A stretch of 23,502 nt of DNA, from the NCBI GenBank assembly GCA_023399035.1, contig JAEWQX010000095.1, forward strand, positions 1-23,502, given 5' to 3'. This document shows positions 14,930-22,918 of this stretch, one piece after another (position 1 is the first letter of the stretch; every line of letters starts with the position of its first letter). This stretch comes from Bacillota bacterium (lineage in GTDB: Bacteria > Bacillota > Clostridia > Clostridiales > Clostridiaceae). The position numbers and the translations under genes are program-made. The notes beneath the pieces are model-generated. The model was not told the origin of the DNA. It was given only the letters and a program-made list of their open reading frames with translations, and did no database searches.

Positions 14930-15997
14930 ATGAAATTTGATTCTCTTAAAATCGGAAATTTAACTGCTGAAATTCCAATAATTCAAGGTGGAATGGGCAT
15001 AGGCGTATCTTCTTCAAAATTAGCATCTGCTGTAGCTAATGAAGGCGGAATAGGTATAATATCTACTGCTCAGTTAGGTTATAATGAGCCAGACTTTGAA
15101 AAAAACCCACTTGAAGCAAACTTAAGAGCTTTAAAAAAACATATAGCTCTTGCAAAATCCAAAGCTCCAAATGGCATAATAGGTATTAATGCTATGGTTG
15201 CAACCAATAACTATGAAGAACATATAAAAACTGCCCTAGATGCAGGAACAGACTTAATAATTTCTGGTGCCGGTCTACCTACAATGCTTCCTAAAATAGT
15301 AAAGGGATATGATGTAAAAATAGCACCTATTGTATCATCATTAAAATCAGCAAAAGTAATCCTTAAACTTTGGGACAAACACGACAATGTAGCTCCTGAT
15401 CTTATAGTAATAGAAGGTCCTAAAGCTGGCGGACACTTAGGTTTCAAACTTTCCGAATTAAACGATGAACACTTTGATTTTGATAAAACTGTTACAGATA
15501 TAATAAACGAAACAAAAAAATACGAAGAAAAATATGATAAGAAAATTCCTGTAGTTGTGGGCGGAGGAGTTTTTGACGGAAATGATATAGCCCATTATCT
15601 AAAGCTTGGTGCCAGCGGAGTACAGATGGCAACAAGATTTGTTGTAACTGAAGAATGTGATGCATCTCAGGAATTTAAAAATGCATATATTAACTGTACT
15701 AAGGATAGCATTCAGATAGTAAAAAGCCCTGTAGGCATGCCTGGAAGAGCTATTAGAAATAATTTTGTTAAACAGTCATCATTAGAACGCCAGAAAGTTA
15801 CTCACTGCTACAATTGTCTGACTCCATGTAATCCTGCAGATACTCCTTACTGCATTAGCAAAGCTCTTATAAATGCTGTTAATGGTAACATAGATGAGGG
15901 ACTTATATTCTGTGGTGAAAATGCATATAGGCTTAAAGGCATGACAACAGTTAAAGATCTTATGAATGAACTTGTTACTGAATTGAAAAATGCATAA
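14930..15997 (+). CDS. nitronate monooxygenase / FabK-like NAD(P)H-dependent flavin oxidoreductase
   Basis: An FMN-dependent TIM-barrel enzyme of the nitronate monooxygenase (2-nitropropane dioxygenase) and FabK superfamily. It would either oxidise alkyl nitronates or reduce enoyl-ACP. Visible features: PIIQGGMGIGVSSSKLASAVANEGG at the N-terminus, GTDLIISGAGLP, GPKAGGHLG with H169 (catalytic region), VVVGGGVFDG and GASGVQMATRFV (FMN phosphate binding). The C-terminal part has four cysteines, C293, C296, C300 and C308, in a CX2CX3CX7C arrangement that could bind metal or an iron-sulfur cluster. The 355-residue length is normal. AAAGGA precedes the ATG. The FabT-like box upstream favours a lipid-related role, but no other fatty acid gene is nearby, so the FabK reading remains open. 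Confidence 0.88.
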   Translation: MKFDSLKIGNLTAEIPIIQGGMGIGVSSSKLASAVANEGGIGIISTAQLGYNEPDFEKNPLEANLRALKKHIALAKSKAPNGIIGINAMVATNNYEEHIKTALDAGTDLIISGAGLPTMLPKIVKGYDVKIAPIVSSLKSAKVILKLWDKHDNVAPDLIVIEGPKAGGHLGFKLSELNDEHFDFDKTVTDIINETKKYEEKYDKKIPVVVGGGVFDGNDIAHYLKLGASGVQMATRFVVTEECDASQEFKNAYINCTKDSIQIVKSPVGMPGRAIRNNFVKQSSLERQKVTHCYNCLTPCNPADTPYCISKALINAVNGNIDEGLIFCGENAYRLKGMTTVKDLMNELVTELKNA

Positions 15998-16091
15998 AAA
16001 TTTTATTTTCTAGTAATTCAATTCAATAATTATATTATTAAGAATATAGTCTGCTTTATTTACTTAATCTATAAAAACTAATATTAAAATA

Positions 16092-16128
16092 AAAAAATTA
16101 CTGGAATACAATAATCCAGTAATTTTTT
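16092..16128. terminator. bidirectional terminator between flavoprotein gene and ridA
   Basis: AAAAAATTACTGGA (16092-16105) pairs perfectly with TCCAGTAATTTTTT (16115-16128). The A-run and T-run give a U-tract for both convergent genes. Confidence 0.9.
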
Positions 16129-16165
16129 ATTTCATATTTGCTTAATCATTATTTATCTACGTTTA

Positions 16166-16540
16166 TTAAAGATGTGCTATTACTTCAACTTCACATAATA
16201 CTGACTTTGGAAGTTCCTTAACAGCAACACAAGAACGTGCAGGTTTGCTTATAAAATATTCCGCATATATTTCATTGAACTTTGAAAAATCAGCAATATC
16301 AGCTAAAAAGCATGTAGTCTTGATAACATTGTTAAAATCAATATTATTAGCTTCTAAAATAGCTGAAATATTTTTCATTACCTGTTTTGTCTGCTCTTCA
16401 ATTGTATTTCCTACAACTTCACCATTTTCAGGATTTAAAGCTATCTGGCCTGATGTAAATAATAAATCACCAAAGCTTACCGCCTGAGAATATGGACCTA
16501 TGGCTGCTGGAGCCTTATCTGTTTTTGTAAATTTCAACAT
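16166..16540 (-). CDS. ridA: RidA-family enamine/imine deaminase
   Basis: A small trimeric protein of the RidA/YjgF/UK114 family, which hydrolyses reactive enamines and imines such as 2-aminoacrylate formed by PLP enzymes. Visible signatures: APAAIGPYSQAV at the N-terminus, LLFTSGQIALNPENGE, the TTCFLADIADFSKFNEIYAEYF block and the C-terminal PARSCVAVKELPKSVLCEVEVIAHL with the substrate-binding arginine (PAR) and the closing Glu. At 124 residues it is the standard single-domain size. ATG at 16540 follows GGGGTG. It lies 134 bases downstream of the alpha-glucosidase on the same strand; a TATAAT-like word between them may provide its own promoter. Confidence 0.95.
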   Translation of the reverse strand: MLKFTKTDKAPAAIGPYSQAVSFGDLLFTSGQIALNPENGEVVGNTIEEQTKQVMKNISAILEANNIDFNNVIKTTCFLADIADFSKFNEIYAEYFISKPARSCVAVKELPKSVLCEVEVIAHL

Positions 16541-16674
16541 ATGTGCTTCACCCCAATATATATTTTATAACATAATTATATACTACATAAATAAAATAAT
16601 CTATTGTTTTAACTTTCTTCAGTTTATTGATATTATTTTAAATTTTATCCACAATTTTTATTACTTTTTCAAAA

Positions 16675-19068
16675 TTAGTCACAATTAATTCCATTTGTGT
16701 GTATTAATACCCTGTTATTATCAACACTTATTTTTTCACCATTTATATATGCATATTCATGTGAATTATTATAAATAATAAATTCAATTTCCCTATAATT
16801 ATCTTCAAATTTATGATTTAGATATTTTATATCTATATTTAATTCTTCAGCACTATCTACTTTAATGCTATAAGTATTGTATTCTCCATCAATATACTTA
16901 AAACTTTCTCCATCATCTGTATAATGTATATATTCTTTATTTGTTTTGTCTGAGCTCAAATAAATCTCAGCCTTTAATCTGCTGCTTTCTTTTTCATTCA
17001 CATAATTCTGATCCTCACCTACAGGAATTACTGTACCAGCCTTTACGTATATAGGACATATATCTAATGGTGTATTTTTAATTATATACTGGCCTCCAGT
17101 AAACTCTTCCTTAGTCCAGTAATCAATCCACTTATCACCTTCTGGAAGATAGACTATTCTGCATTTTGCTCCCTGCTCCAATACAGGTGCTGCTAAAATA
17201 TTGTCCCCACAAAGGAATTCATCATTAATCTCATATGTGTTTTCATCATTTTGATAATCAAATACCAATGCTCTTAAAAATGGTGCTCCGCTCCTGCTGC
17301 ATTTCCACATTGCATCATACATATATGGCATTAATTTATAACGCAGTTTAATGTATTTCCTATTAATCTCTTCAGTTTGTTCATCAAATGCCCATGGTTC
17401 CTGGTCTCTTGTGCCCATAGCTGCATGATTTCTGAATAAAGGTGTAAATGTTCCTACCTGAACCCATCTGCTCAATAATTCTGCACTGCAGTCATGTCCA
17501 AATCCTCCTACATCTGTTCCACAAAAAGTCATTCCGCTTAGTCCCATATTCATGAGCATTGGAACTGACATCCTTAAGTGCTCCCATGTGCTCTGATTAT
17601 CTCCTGTCCAGACAGTTGAATACTTCTGTGTTCCAGCATATCCAGCTCTTGTAACTATAAATGGCCTTTTATTAGTCGACGACTTTATTCCCTCATAAGT
17701 TGCTTCTGCCATGAAATGTCCATATACATTGTGTGCTTCCTTATGCTGTACTGGAATTCCATCATTATTAAACATAACATCATCTGGAAGAGGACCCCTA
17801 AAGCTTGCAGGTTCATTCATATCATTCCATATTCCACTTACCCCTGCATCCATCATTATTTTCTGATTTCCAGCCCACCACTTCCTCACATTTGAATTCA
17901 AGAAATCAGGATATACTGCATCACCTGGCCATACTTCATTTACATAAGTAATAGCATTCTCATCTGTAGCAAAATATTTATTTTCAAGTCCTTCTTTATA
18001 TATGCTGTAGTTCTTATCTACCTTAACTCCAGGATCTATAATAGTTACTATTTTAAATCCCATCCCTTTAAGCTTTTTCATCATTGCTTCTGGATTTTTG
18101 AATCTTTCGTTATTCCATGTGAATACTCTGTATCCATCCATATAATCAATATCAAGATAAATTGTATCGCATGGAATATCTCTCTTTCTAAAATTCTCTG
18201 CAATTTCCATAACTCTTTCTTCAGTGTCATAAGACCATCTGCACTGCTGATATCCAAGAGTCCATTTTTGTGGAATAGGCATTGTTCCTGTAAGATTTGT
18301 ATAGCTTTTAACAACCTTTTGTATTGATGGACCATAAATAAAATAATAATCAAGATTTCCATCTACAGCTGCAAAGTAATAATAATCTGAATTGTCTCTA
18401 CCCATATCAAAATGTGTTTCAAAATGATTATCAAAAAATATACCAAAAGCATCTTTTTTATTCATTCCTATAAAGAAAGGTACTGACTGATATAATCTGT
18501 CAAATGTTTCTCCATGAGGTGCAGGATTATCAGTATTCCAGTTTACATAATGATATCCCTTCTTATCTAAATGACCTGTTTTTTCACCAAATCCATAGAA
18601 GTGCATATCTTCTTCCATAGTCTTTGCTACATACACCTTGTATTTTGAATCTTTATTTGTTGAATGACCCTCTGCCTCAGCAAGTGCATAATCTCCATAC
18701 CTTCTCTTGAAAGGATTTGATTCTCCTCGATAATCGCTGCATATTATATTTGCATTTGAATCATATATATCAACCATAAAGTCACTATATATTTTCACAA
18801 CAAGCTTCCCAGTCACTATTTTCAAACCATCATCTATTTTTTCAACTTCAAATGCGGATTCATTGTTATTTATTAAAGTTTCAATATTTTCAACAGCCTT
18901 TGAATTTCTTTCTGCCCTGAATAGTGGTACAAAAAAATTTATAACATCATCCCTAATCACTGAAACGACAGCTTCTATATTTTCATACTTTATAAGTATT
19001 CTGTTTCCATCTACACCATAATCTATCATTCTTCCAAATATTTTTTTATCTTCTCTACTTAAACTCAT
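16675..19068 (-). CDS. GH31 alpha-glucosidase
   Basis: A glycoside hydrolase family 31 enzyme, probably cytoplasmic because there is no signal peptide, releasing glucose from the non-reducing ends of alpha-glucosides taken up by the cell. Catalytic residues are visible: the nucleophile D416 in GIWNDMNEP and the acid/base D490 in VWTGDNQS. The usual surroundings are present: YGFGEKTG, TLGYQQCRWSY, DTIYLDIDYMDGYRVFTW, FVTR-type IVTRAGYAG, TFCGTDVGGF and FTPLFRNHAA. At 797 residues it has the complete N-terminal beta-sandwich, barrel and C-terminal domains. ATG at 19068 follows AGGGGGAG. The AraC regulator upstream on the same strand ends in its own terminator, so this gene likely starts from a promoter at about 19097-19124 that the regulator could control. 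An exact substrate (maltose, isomaltose or xyloside) cannot be read. Confidence 0.95.
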   Translation of the reverse strand: MSLSREDKKIFGRMIDYGVDGNRILIKYENIEAVVSVIRDDVINFFVPLFRAERNSKAVENIETLINNNESAFEVEKIDDGLKIVTGKLVVKIYSDFMVDIYDSNANIICSDYRGESNPFKRRYGDYALAEAEGHSTNKDSKYKVYVAKTMEEDMHFYGFGEKTGHLDKKGYHYVNWNTDNPAPHGETFDRLYQSVPFFIGMNKKDAFGIFFDNHFETHFDMGRDNSDYYYFAAVDGNLDYYFIYGPSIQKVVKSYTNLTGTMPIPQKWTLGYQQCRWSYDTEERVMEIAENFRKRDIPCDTIYLDIDYMDGYRVFTWNNERFKNPEAMMKKLKGMGFKIVTIIDPGVKVDKNYSIYKEGLENKYFATDENAITYVNEVWPGDAVYPDFLNSNVRKWWAGNQKIMMDAGVSGIWNDMNEPASFRGPLPDDVMFNNDGIPVQHKEAHNVYGHFMAEATYEGIKSSTNKRPFIVTRAGYAGTQKYSTVWTGDNQSTWEHLRMSVPMLMNMGLSGMTFCGTDVGGFGHDCSAELLSRWVQVGTFTPLFRNHAAMGTRDQEPWAFDEQTEEINRKYIKLRYKLMPYMYDAMWKCSRSGAPFLRALVFDYQNDENTYEINDEFLCGDNILAAPVLEQGAKCRIVYLPEGDKWIDYWTKEEFTGGQYIIKNTPLDICPIYVKAGTVIPVGEDQNYVNEKESSRLKAEIYLSSDKTNKEYIHYTDDGESFKYIDGEYNTYSIKVDSAEELNIDIKYLNHKFEDNYREIEFIIYNNSHEYAYINGEKISVDNNRVLIHTNGINCD

Positions 19069-19096
19069 AATTCTCCCCCTAAATACATAAAACTTA

Positions 19097-19124
19097 AATA
19101 TAATTTCTCTATTTTTACTTACAA
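19097..19124 (-). promoter_or_regulatory. possible promoter of the alpha-glucosidase gene
   Basis: Minus-strand TTGTAA (plus 19119-19124), 16-base spacer, TATATT (plus 19097-19102), just beyond the terminator of the AraC-type gene. Moderate match. Confidence 0.4.
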
Positions 19125-19156
19125 AAAAAGTCTTTAATTATATATTAAAGACTTTT
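19123..19156 (-). terminator. terminator of the AraC-type regulator gene
   Basis: AAAAGTCTTTAAT (19126-19138) pairs perfectly with ATTAAAGACTTTT (19144-19156); on the minus strand a run of seven T follows (plus A-run 19123-19129). Confidence 0.85.
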
Positions 19157-19197
19157 AACAATATTTTCTTATGTATTTATGATTTTAGATTACGTTA

Positions 19198-20115
19198 TTA
19201 TGACTTTTTATCTGCAAACTTCTGCCTATACTTAATAGGACTCATTCCAGTAAATTTTTTAAACACATTTATAAAATTCCCCATGTTATTAAATCCACAT
19301 TCCAGACATATATCCATAACTTTTCTATCCGTGTTTATAAGGAGTTCTTCAATCTTTTTAATTCTGTACTCATTAAGATATTCAATTGGAGACCTACCAA
19401 TCATTGACTTAAAGAATCTGCAGAAATACTGCTCATTCATATTAATTTGTTTTGCCATATCCTTTATATATATTTTTTCACTATAATTTTTCTGTATATA
19501 AGAAATAATAGTTTTTATATAGTTAACCTTATAATTTTCATTTTCTATATTGCTTCTTACAATCAGGTCATTTTCATATAATATGGCTAATATGTTTAGA
19601 ATCGATGATTTTATTCTTATCTGCGAAGAAAGATCTTCAGTTCTGTTTCCTTCCATTTTTTCTGAAAGAGACCCTTCTCCCTTAAATGCTTCCAATATTT
19701 TTTTATATTCGCATAGTATCTTTTTCGAGAATTCCTTATTAATGTGAACAAAAGACGGCAGCTTTAAAGTTCCATTAAGCATGGGCTGAATAAGATTCAT
19801 CTGTATTGAGTCAATCATATCAAAACTGAGCATTTTCAAATCAAAAACAACTGCGCTCTCCCTGCATGAGTCCTCAGATTCAATGTAATGAAGTTCTCCG
19901 CTGTTTATGAAGCAAAAACACTCGTCATCAATAACAGTCTTATCCATATTAATTTCTACGGTATATTTTCCTTCTTTTAAATGAATCATTTCTAACTGAC
20001 TGTGCCAGTGATGTTTAACAACAAGCTTATCTTTTTTAGTATCCTTCAGGTAAAATCCACATGGAAAGGATTCTGTCCCATGTTCCTTGATTTCCTTAAA
20101 TTTATTTCTATCCAT
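19198..20115 (-). CDS. AraC-family transcriptional regulator
   Basis: A DNA-binding regulator with an N-terminal cupin-like effector domain (about residues 25-110, with HHWHSQLEMIHLKEG, the usual His-x-x-x-Glu start of such cupins) and a C-terminal double helix-turn-helix (about 200-300). The latter has IYIKDMAKQINMNEQYFCRFFKSMIGRSPIEYLNEYRI and the second helix region VMDICLECGFNNMGNFINVFKKFTGMSPIKYR, a near-textbook AraC/XylS signature. The length of 305 is normal. ATG at 20115 follows AGGGGCG. Its position next to the GH31 gene, on the same strand, suggests it senses a sugar and activates that gene. No sugar transporter is nearby to narrow the inducer. Confidence 0.93.
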   Translation of the reverse strand: MDRNKFKEIKEHGTESFPCGFYLKDTKKDKLVVKHHWHSQLEMIHLKEGKYTVEINMDKTVIDDECFCFINSGELHYIESEDSCRESAVVFDLKMLSFDMIDSIQMNLIQPMLNGTLKLPSFVHINKEFSKKILCEYKKILEAFKGEGSLSEKMEGNRTEDLSSQIRIKSSILNILAILYENDLIVRSNIENENYKVNYIKTIISYIQKNYSEKIYIKDMAKQINMNEQYFCRFFKSMIGRSPIEYLNEYRIKKIEELLINTDRKVMDICLECGFNNMGNFINVFKKFTGMSPIKYRQKFADKKS

Positions 20116-20217
20116 AATACGCCCCTAATAATTGAAATTATCTAAAATATGATTTAATATTTATCTATTTTTCTTATTTAAATCACTAAAAATTTATATA
20201 TATTGTTCTTAACATAT

Positions 20218-20247
20218 AAAAAAAGCCGTAGCACACTGTGCTACGAC
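20218..20247 (-). terminator. terminator of the second tRNA-Trp
   Basis: GCCGTAGCAC (20225-20234) pairs with GTGCTACGAC (20238-20247), with one G-U pair in minus-strand RNA, followed by seven U (plus A-run 20218-20224). Homologous in sequence to the terminator at 14408-14439. Confidence 0.9.
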
Positions 20248-20252
20248 AATTC

Positions 20253-20327
20253 TGGCAGGGGCACTAGGATTTGAACCCAGAACCAATGGTTTTGGAGACC
20301 ACTACTCTACCGTTGAGCCATACCCCT
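20253..20327 (-). tRNA. tRNA-Trp (CCA anticodon), second copy
   Basis: The same 75 nt as 14446-20327's left-hand partner at 14446-14520, with no difference, including the encoded CCA end. It has an independent promoter and terminator, so both copies look functional. Confidence 0.97.
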
Positions 20328-20339
20328 AAGACAAAAATT

Positions 20340-20368
20340 ATTATATACTATAACTTTCAACAATGCAA
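20340..20368 (-). promoter_or_regulatory. promoter of the second tRNA-Trp
   Basis: Minus-strand TTGCAT (plus 20363-20368), 17-base spacer, perfect TATAAT (plus 20340-20345). Its sequence differs from the promoter of the first copy. Confidence 0.75.
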
Positions 20369-20380
20369 CACTTTTTTTAT

Positions 20381-20428
20381 TATATTTTATAATGATTTAA
20401 TTTTGTTTATAAATCATTATAAAATATA
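20381..20428. repeat. perfect 19-bp AT-rich inverted repeat
   Basis: 20381-20399 pairs without mismatch with 20410-20428 around a 10-base loop. It lies between the end of the ZnuA-like gene and the tRNA promoter. In minus-strand RNA an A-run, not a U-run, follows, so it is not a classical terminator; it may still stabilise the 3' end of the ZnuA-like mRNA. Confidence 0.75.
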
Positions 20429-20475
20429 TGCTTATAAAAAATATTTGTGATAAAATAAAACATTTTTAAATAATA

Positions 20476-21423
20476 TTATGCATTTCCACTGCTTTGATCA
20501 GAAGAATTTACACTATCTTTACTATCATTTTCTGATGCTGGCTCTTCTTTTGCAAATTTACTTAATTCATTCACATTATATTCAATCAAATCATCAAATG
20601 ACATCTGTCCATAATACTTCCATAGCTTTACTGAATAATATGGAGATAAATCAAGACCGGATGTTTTTTCACCATCATCAACTACAACTACCTTATTTAT
20701 ATCTAAATTATTTATTTTTATAAATTCACCTAATTCATGATTATCTAGTTTTAATATATTTAATCCAAGACCCTTTAATAAATAATCAAAGTCACTGCTT
20801 AATGTTATAAAAGTAAAATCATTAAGCTGATTTATTTTCTCATTATATGGATTTAATCTATACTCAAATTCCTTTATTGTTTTATTATAATTATCTTCAT
20901 AAAAATCTCTGTTTTGAGGATCTCTATCTTGTATTGCTGCTTTTACATTATATAATGCTATCTTATATTCTTCTATTCCGCTGAAATAATATGGATTTTC
21001 TTTGCTTGACCCATCAGCATCATAGCTTAAAAGCCTTACGCCTCTTGCTAAGTTTATTATTCCAAGATTCCCCTTTTTAAGTTCATCTATAAATGTATTT
21101 GTCCATGGCTCAAAACTGGTACCAGAATACATAAATAAATCCATATTTGAAACATTATCTAAAACTTCATTATTATATTTAAAATCATTTATATCTTTTT
21201 CTTCAGTAAACATGTACTCAACATTATGCTTGTCCTTGGTAATTTTTTTTACCATATCGTATTGTGGTTTGTTTACTGTCATTATATTTAAATATTTGTC
21301 TCTGCTCTCTACTCTATTTATAGAGCTATTATCTGTATTAGCTAACAATGGACTTGAAAATACACTCATTCCCAAAGACAACACAATAGTTATTATAACC
21401 ATTGCAAAAGTAATCTTTTTCAA
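20476..21423 (-). CDS. ZnuA-like periplasmic-binding-fold protein lacking the metal-binding histidines
   Basis: Related to cluster A-I metal-binding proteins: it keeps the fold pattern (NMDLFMYSGTSFEPWTNTFIDEL, QNRDFYEDNYNKTIKEFEYRL, FDYLLKGLGLNIL) and aligns with the canonical protein at 9078-9977. The three metal histidines are replaced: H72 by N79 (DINDF), H134 by Y145 (ENPYYFS) and H198 by S209 (TLSSDFDYL). It also lacks a lipobox. The N-terminal helix ending about SSPLLA-NTDN is a normal signal peptide or an uncleaved anchor, and the tail is Ser/Asp/Glu-rich. It therefore probably does not deliver Zn or Mn; it may bind something else or act as a structural or regulatory partner. The start is the TTG at 21423, 6 bases after AGGAGGTG; the TTG at 21447 lacks a site. 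Stand-alone gene. Confidence 0.8.
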   Translation of the reverse strand: MKKITFAMVIITIVLSLGMSVFSSPLLANTDNSSINRVESRDKYLNIMTVNKPQYDMVKKITKDKHNVEYMFTEEKDINDFKYNNEVLDNVSNMDLFMYSGTSFEPWTNTFIDELKKGNLGIINLARGVRLLSYDADGSSKENPYYFSGIEEYKIALYNVKAAIQDRDPQNRDFYEDNYNKTIKEFEYRLNPYNEKINQLNDFTFITLSSDFDYLLKGLGLNILKLDNHELGEFIKINNLDINKVVVVDDGEKTSGLDLSPYYSVKLWKYYGQMSFDDLIEYNVNELSKFAKEEPASENDSKDSVNSSDQSSGNA

Positions 21424-21476
21424 GGAAAGCACCTCCTGTACTATCAATACTTCCTATTTAATTTAATCTTTTATAA

Positions 21477-21505
21477 TTTATACCTTATTAGTTAATTATA
21501 TACAA
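21477..21505 (-). promoter_or_regulatory. promoter of the ZnuA-like gene
   Basis: Minus-strand TTGTAT (plus 21500-21505), 17-base spacer, TATAAA (plus 21477-21482). Confidence 0.55.
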
Positions 21506-21637
21506 TTTTTTATTAATATTTATAGTTAACACTTTACTTTATTATACCAACTAATGGTGAATAAATATATACAAAATTATTACATTTTAATGTAGTATAT
21601 ATAAAAGTGAAAAAAAACTCCCAAAATATTATTTAAT

Positions 21638-21665
21638 TTGCTTTTATAGAATTTTGATATACAAT
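21638..21665 (+). promoter_or_regulatory. putative promoter of the tsaE-tsaB-rimI operon
   Basis: TTGCTT (21638-21643), 16-base spacer, TACAAT (21660-21665). Downstream the leader contains a small inverted repeat, TGCACA (21681-21686) with TGTGCA (21696-21701), before the ribosome binding site GGAGGT. Confidence 0.5.
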
Positions 21666-21725
21666 AAAAGAATGAGAAAATGCACATAACTTATTTGTGC
21701 AAATCTTAGTTACGGAGGTATTTTT

Positions 21726-22187
21726 ATGGAATTTGAATTTAACAGCGTAGAGCAGACAACAAAGCTCGGAATAGAATTAGGTAAACTATTAAATCCTGGC
21801 GATATAGTCTGTCTAACTGGTGATTTAGGCACTGGCAAGACTCATATAACTAAAGGGATTGCTAAAGGCCTTGATATAAATGACAACATTACAAGTCCTA
21901 CTTTTACAATAGTAAATGAATACGACAGCGGAAGATTAAAACTAAATCATTTTGATGTATACAGAGTCAGTGATCCTGATGAAGTCTATGCAATTGGATT
22001 TGATGACTACATATTTTCAGATGCTGTTTCAGTTATAGAATGGGCAAATTACATTGAAGAAATTCTTCCTAAGGATTTACTTCATATTTATATAGAAAAG
22101 GATCTTTCTAAAGGAGAAAATTACAGAAAGATTACATTAACTCCTTATGGGGAAAGATATAATTATATAAAGGGGCTGAAATTATGA
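21726..22187 (+). CDS. tsaE: tRNA t6A biosynthesis ATPase TsaE
   Basis: The P-loop ATPase that works with TsaB and TsaD to place N6-threonylcarbamoyl on adenosine 37 of ANN-decoding tRNAs. Walker A GDLGTGKT at residues 32-39, followed by the family's SPTFTIVNEY and the HFDVYR segment; IEWANYIEEILP is the typical C-terminal half. At 153 residues it has normal length. The ATG has a strong ACGGAGGT site. It overlaps tsaB by 4 bases (ATGA), indicating translational coupling in an operon. Confidence 0.95.
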   Translation: MEFEFNSVEQTTKLGIELGKLLNPGDIVCLTGDLGTGKTHITKGIAKGLDINDNITSPTFTIVNEYDSGRLKLNHFDVYRVSDPDEVYAIGFDDYIFSDAVSVIEWANYIEEILPKDLLHIYIEKDLSKGENYRKITLTPYGERYNYIKGLKL

Positions 22188-22918
22188 TTACATTAGCTAT
22201 AGATTCTTCATCAAAAGTAGCTACTGCTGCTTTAATGAAGGATGAAAAAGTATTAAGTGAAATTACATTAAATGATAAAAGAGAACATTCAGTTGTTTTA
22301 ATGAGTATAATTGAAGACTTATTAAAATATAATAACCTTACTGTAAATGATATAGATGGATATGTAGTCTCTAAGGGTCCTGGTTCGTTCACAGGTCTTA
22401 GAATAGGAATGGCAACAGTTAAAGGAATGAGCTTTGGAAGCGGAAAACCTTACGTAAGTATATCAAGCCTTGATGCTTTAGCTTTCAGTGCTGCACAGTT
22501 TGATGGTCTTATATGCCCTGTTATGGATGCTTTGAGAAACAGCGTTTATACATGTTTATATAGATCTGCTGTGAATGATGATACAAAGACTGTATCTCTT
22601 GAAAAGCTTACTGATTATTCTGCTTTAGATTTAGATGAACTTATAGAATTAATCAAGTCTAAAAATGAAAAAGTTATGTTTATTGGAGATGGATTAGACA
22701 AATACAAAGATTATTTAATTCAAAACTGCCCAAATGCATACTTCCCACCAGAACACCTAAACCTTGTTCGTGCATCTGCCTTAGGTGAATTAGGAAGCAG
22801 GTTATTAAAAAACGGTATATACGATGATCCAAACTCTACTCCATTTTATTTAAAAAAGCCGCAGGCTGAAAGAGAATATGAGCAAAGGATGCAGCTTAAA
22901 AATGAATGTACATGTTAG
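22184..22918 (+). CDS. tsaB: tRNA t6A biosynthesis protein TsaB
   Basis: A non-catalytic ASKHA-fold partner of TsaD, required for t6A formation. N-terminal LAIDSSSKVATAALM and the REHSVVLMSIIEDLL segment are followed by the diagnostic GPGSFTGLRIGMATVKG and VSSLDALA-like SISSLDALAF. At 244 residues it is near the usual Firmicute size. The start codon overlaps the tsaE stop; its end overlaps the start of rimI. TsaD is not adjacent here and must be elsewhere in the genome. Confidence 0.95.
   Translation: MITLAIDSSSKVATAALMKDEKVLSEITLNDKREHSVVLMSIIEDLLKYNNLTVNDIDGYVVSKGPGSFTGLRIGMATVKGMSFGSGKPYVSISSLDALAFSAAQFDGLICPVMDALRNSVYTCLYRSAVNDDTKTVSLEKLTDYSALDLDELIELIKSKNEKVMFIGDGLDKYKDYLIQNCPNAYFPPEHLNLVRASALGELGSRLLKNGIYDDPNSTPFYLKKPQAEREYEQRMQLKNECTC

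Larger units (their letters stand above)
20116..20475. other. 360-base stretch without protein genes
   Basis: Contains the second tRNA-Trp with its promoter and terminator and the 19-bp inverted repeat. Nothing else is seen in 20116-20217, apart from the upstream region of the AraC-type gene. Confidence 0.6.

Noticed and set aside
18081..18362. A 93-codon open frame inside the alpha-glucosidase gene, same strand
   Set aside because: It lies wholly within a well-conserved GH31 coding region in another frame, with no ribosome binding site or protein-like composition.
14446..20327. The tRNA-Trp direct repeats as attL/attR of a genomic island
   Set aside because: Both copies are complete, with their own promoter and terminator; there is no integrase, and the genes between them are ordinary metabolic ones with the same base composition.
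21581..21594. TACATTTTAATGTA palindrome between the ZnuA-like gene and tsaE as an operator
   Set aside because: Very AT-rich, not aligned with either predicted promoter, and such short palindromes are expected by chance in this composition.
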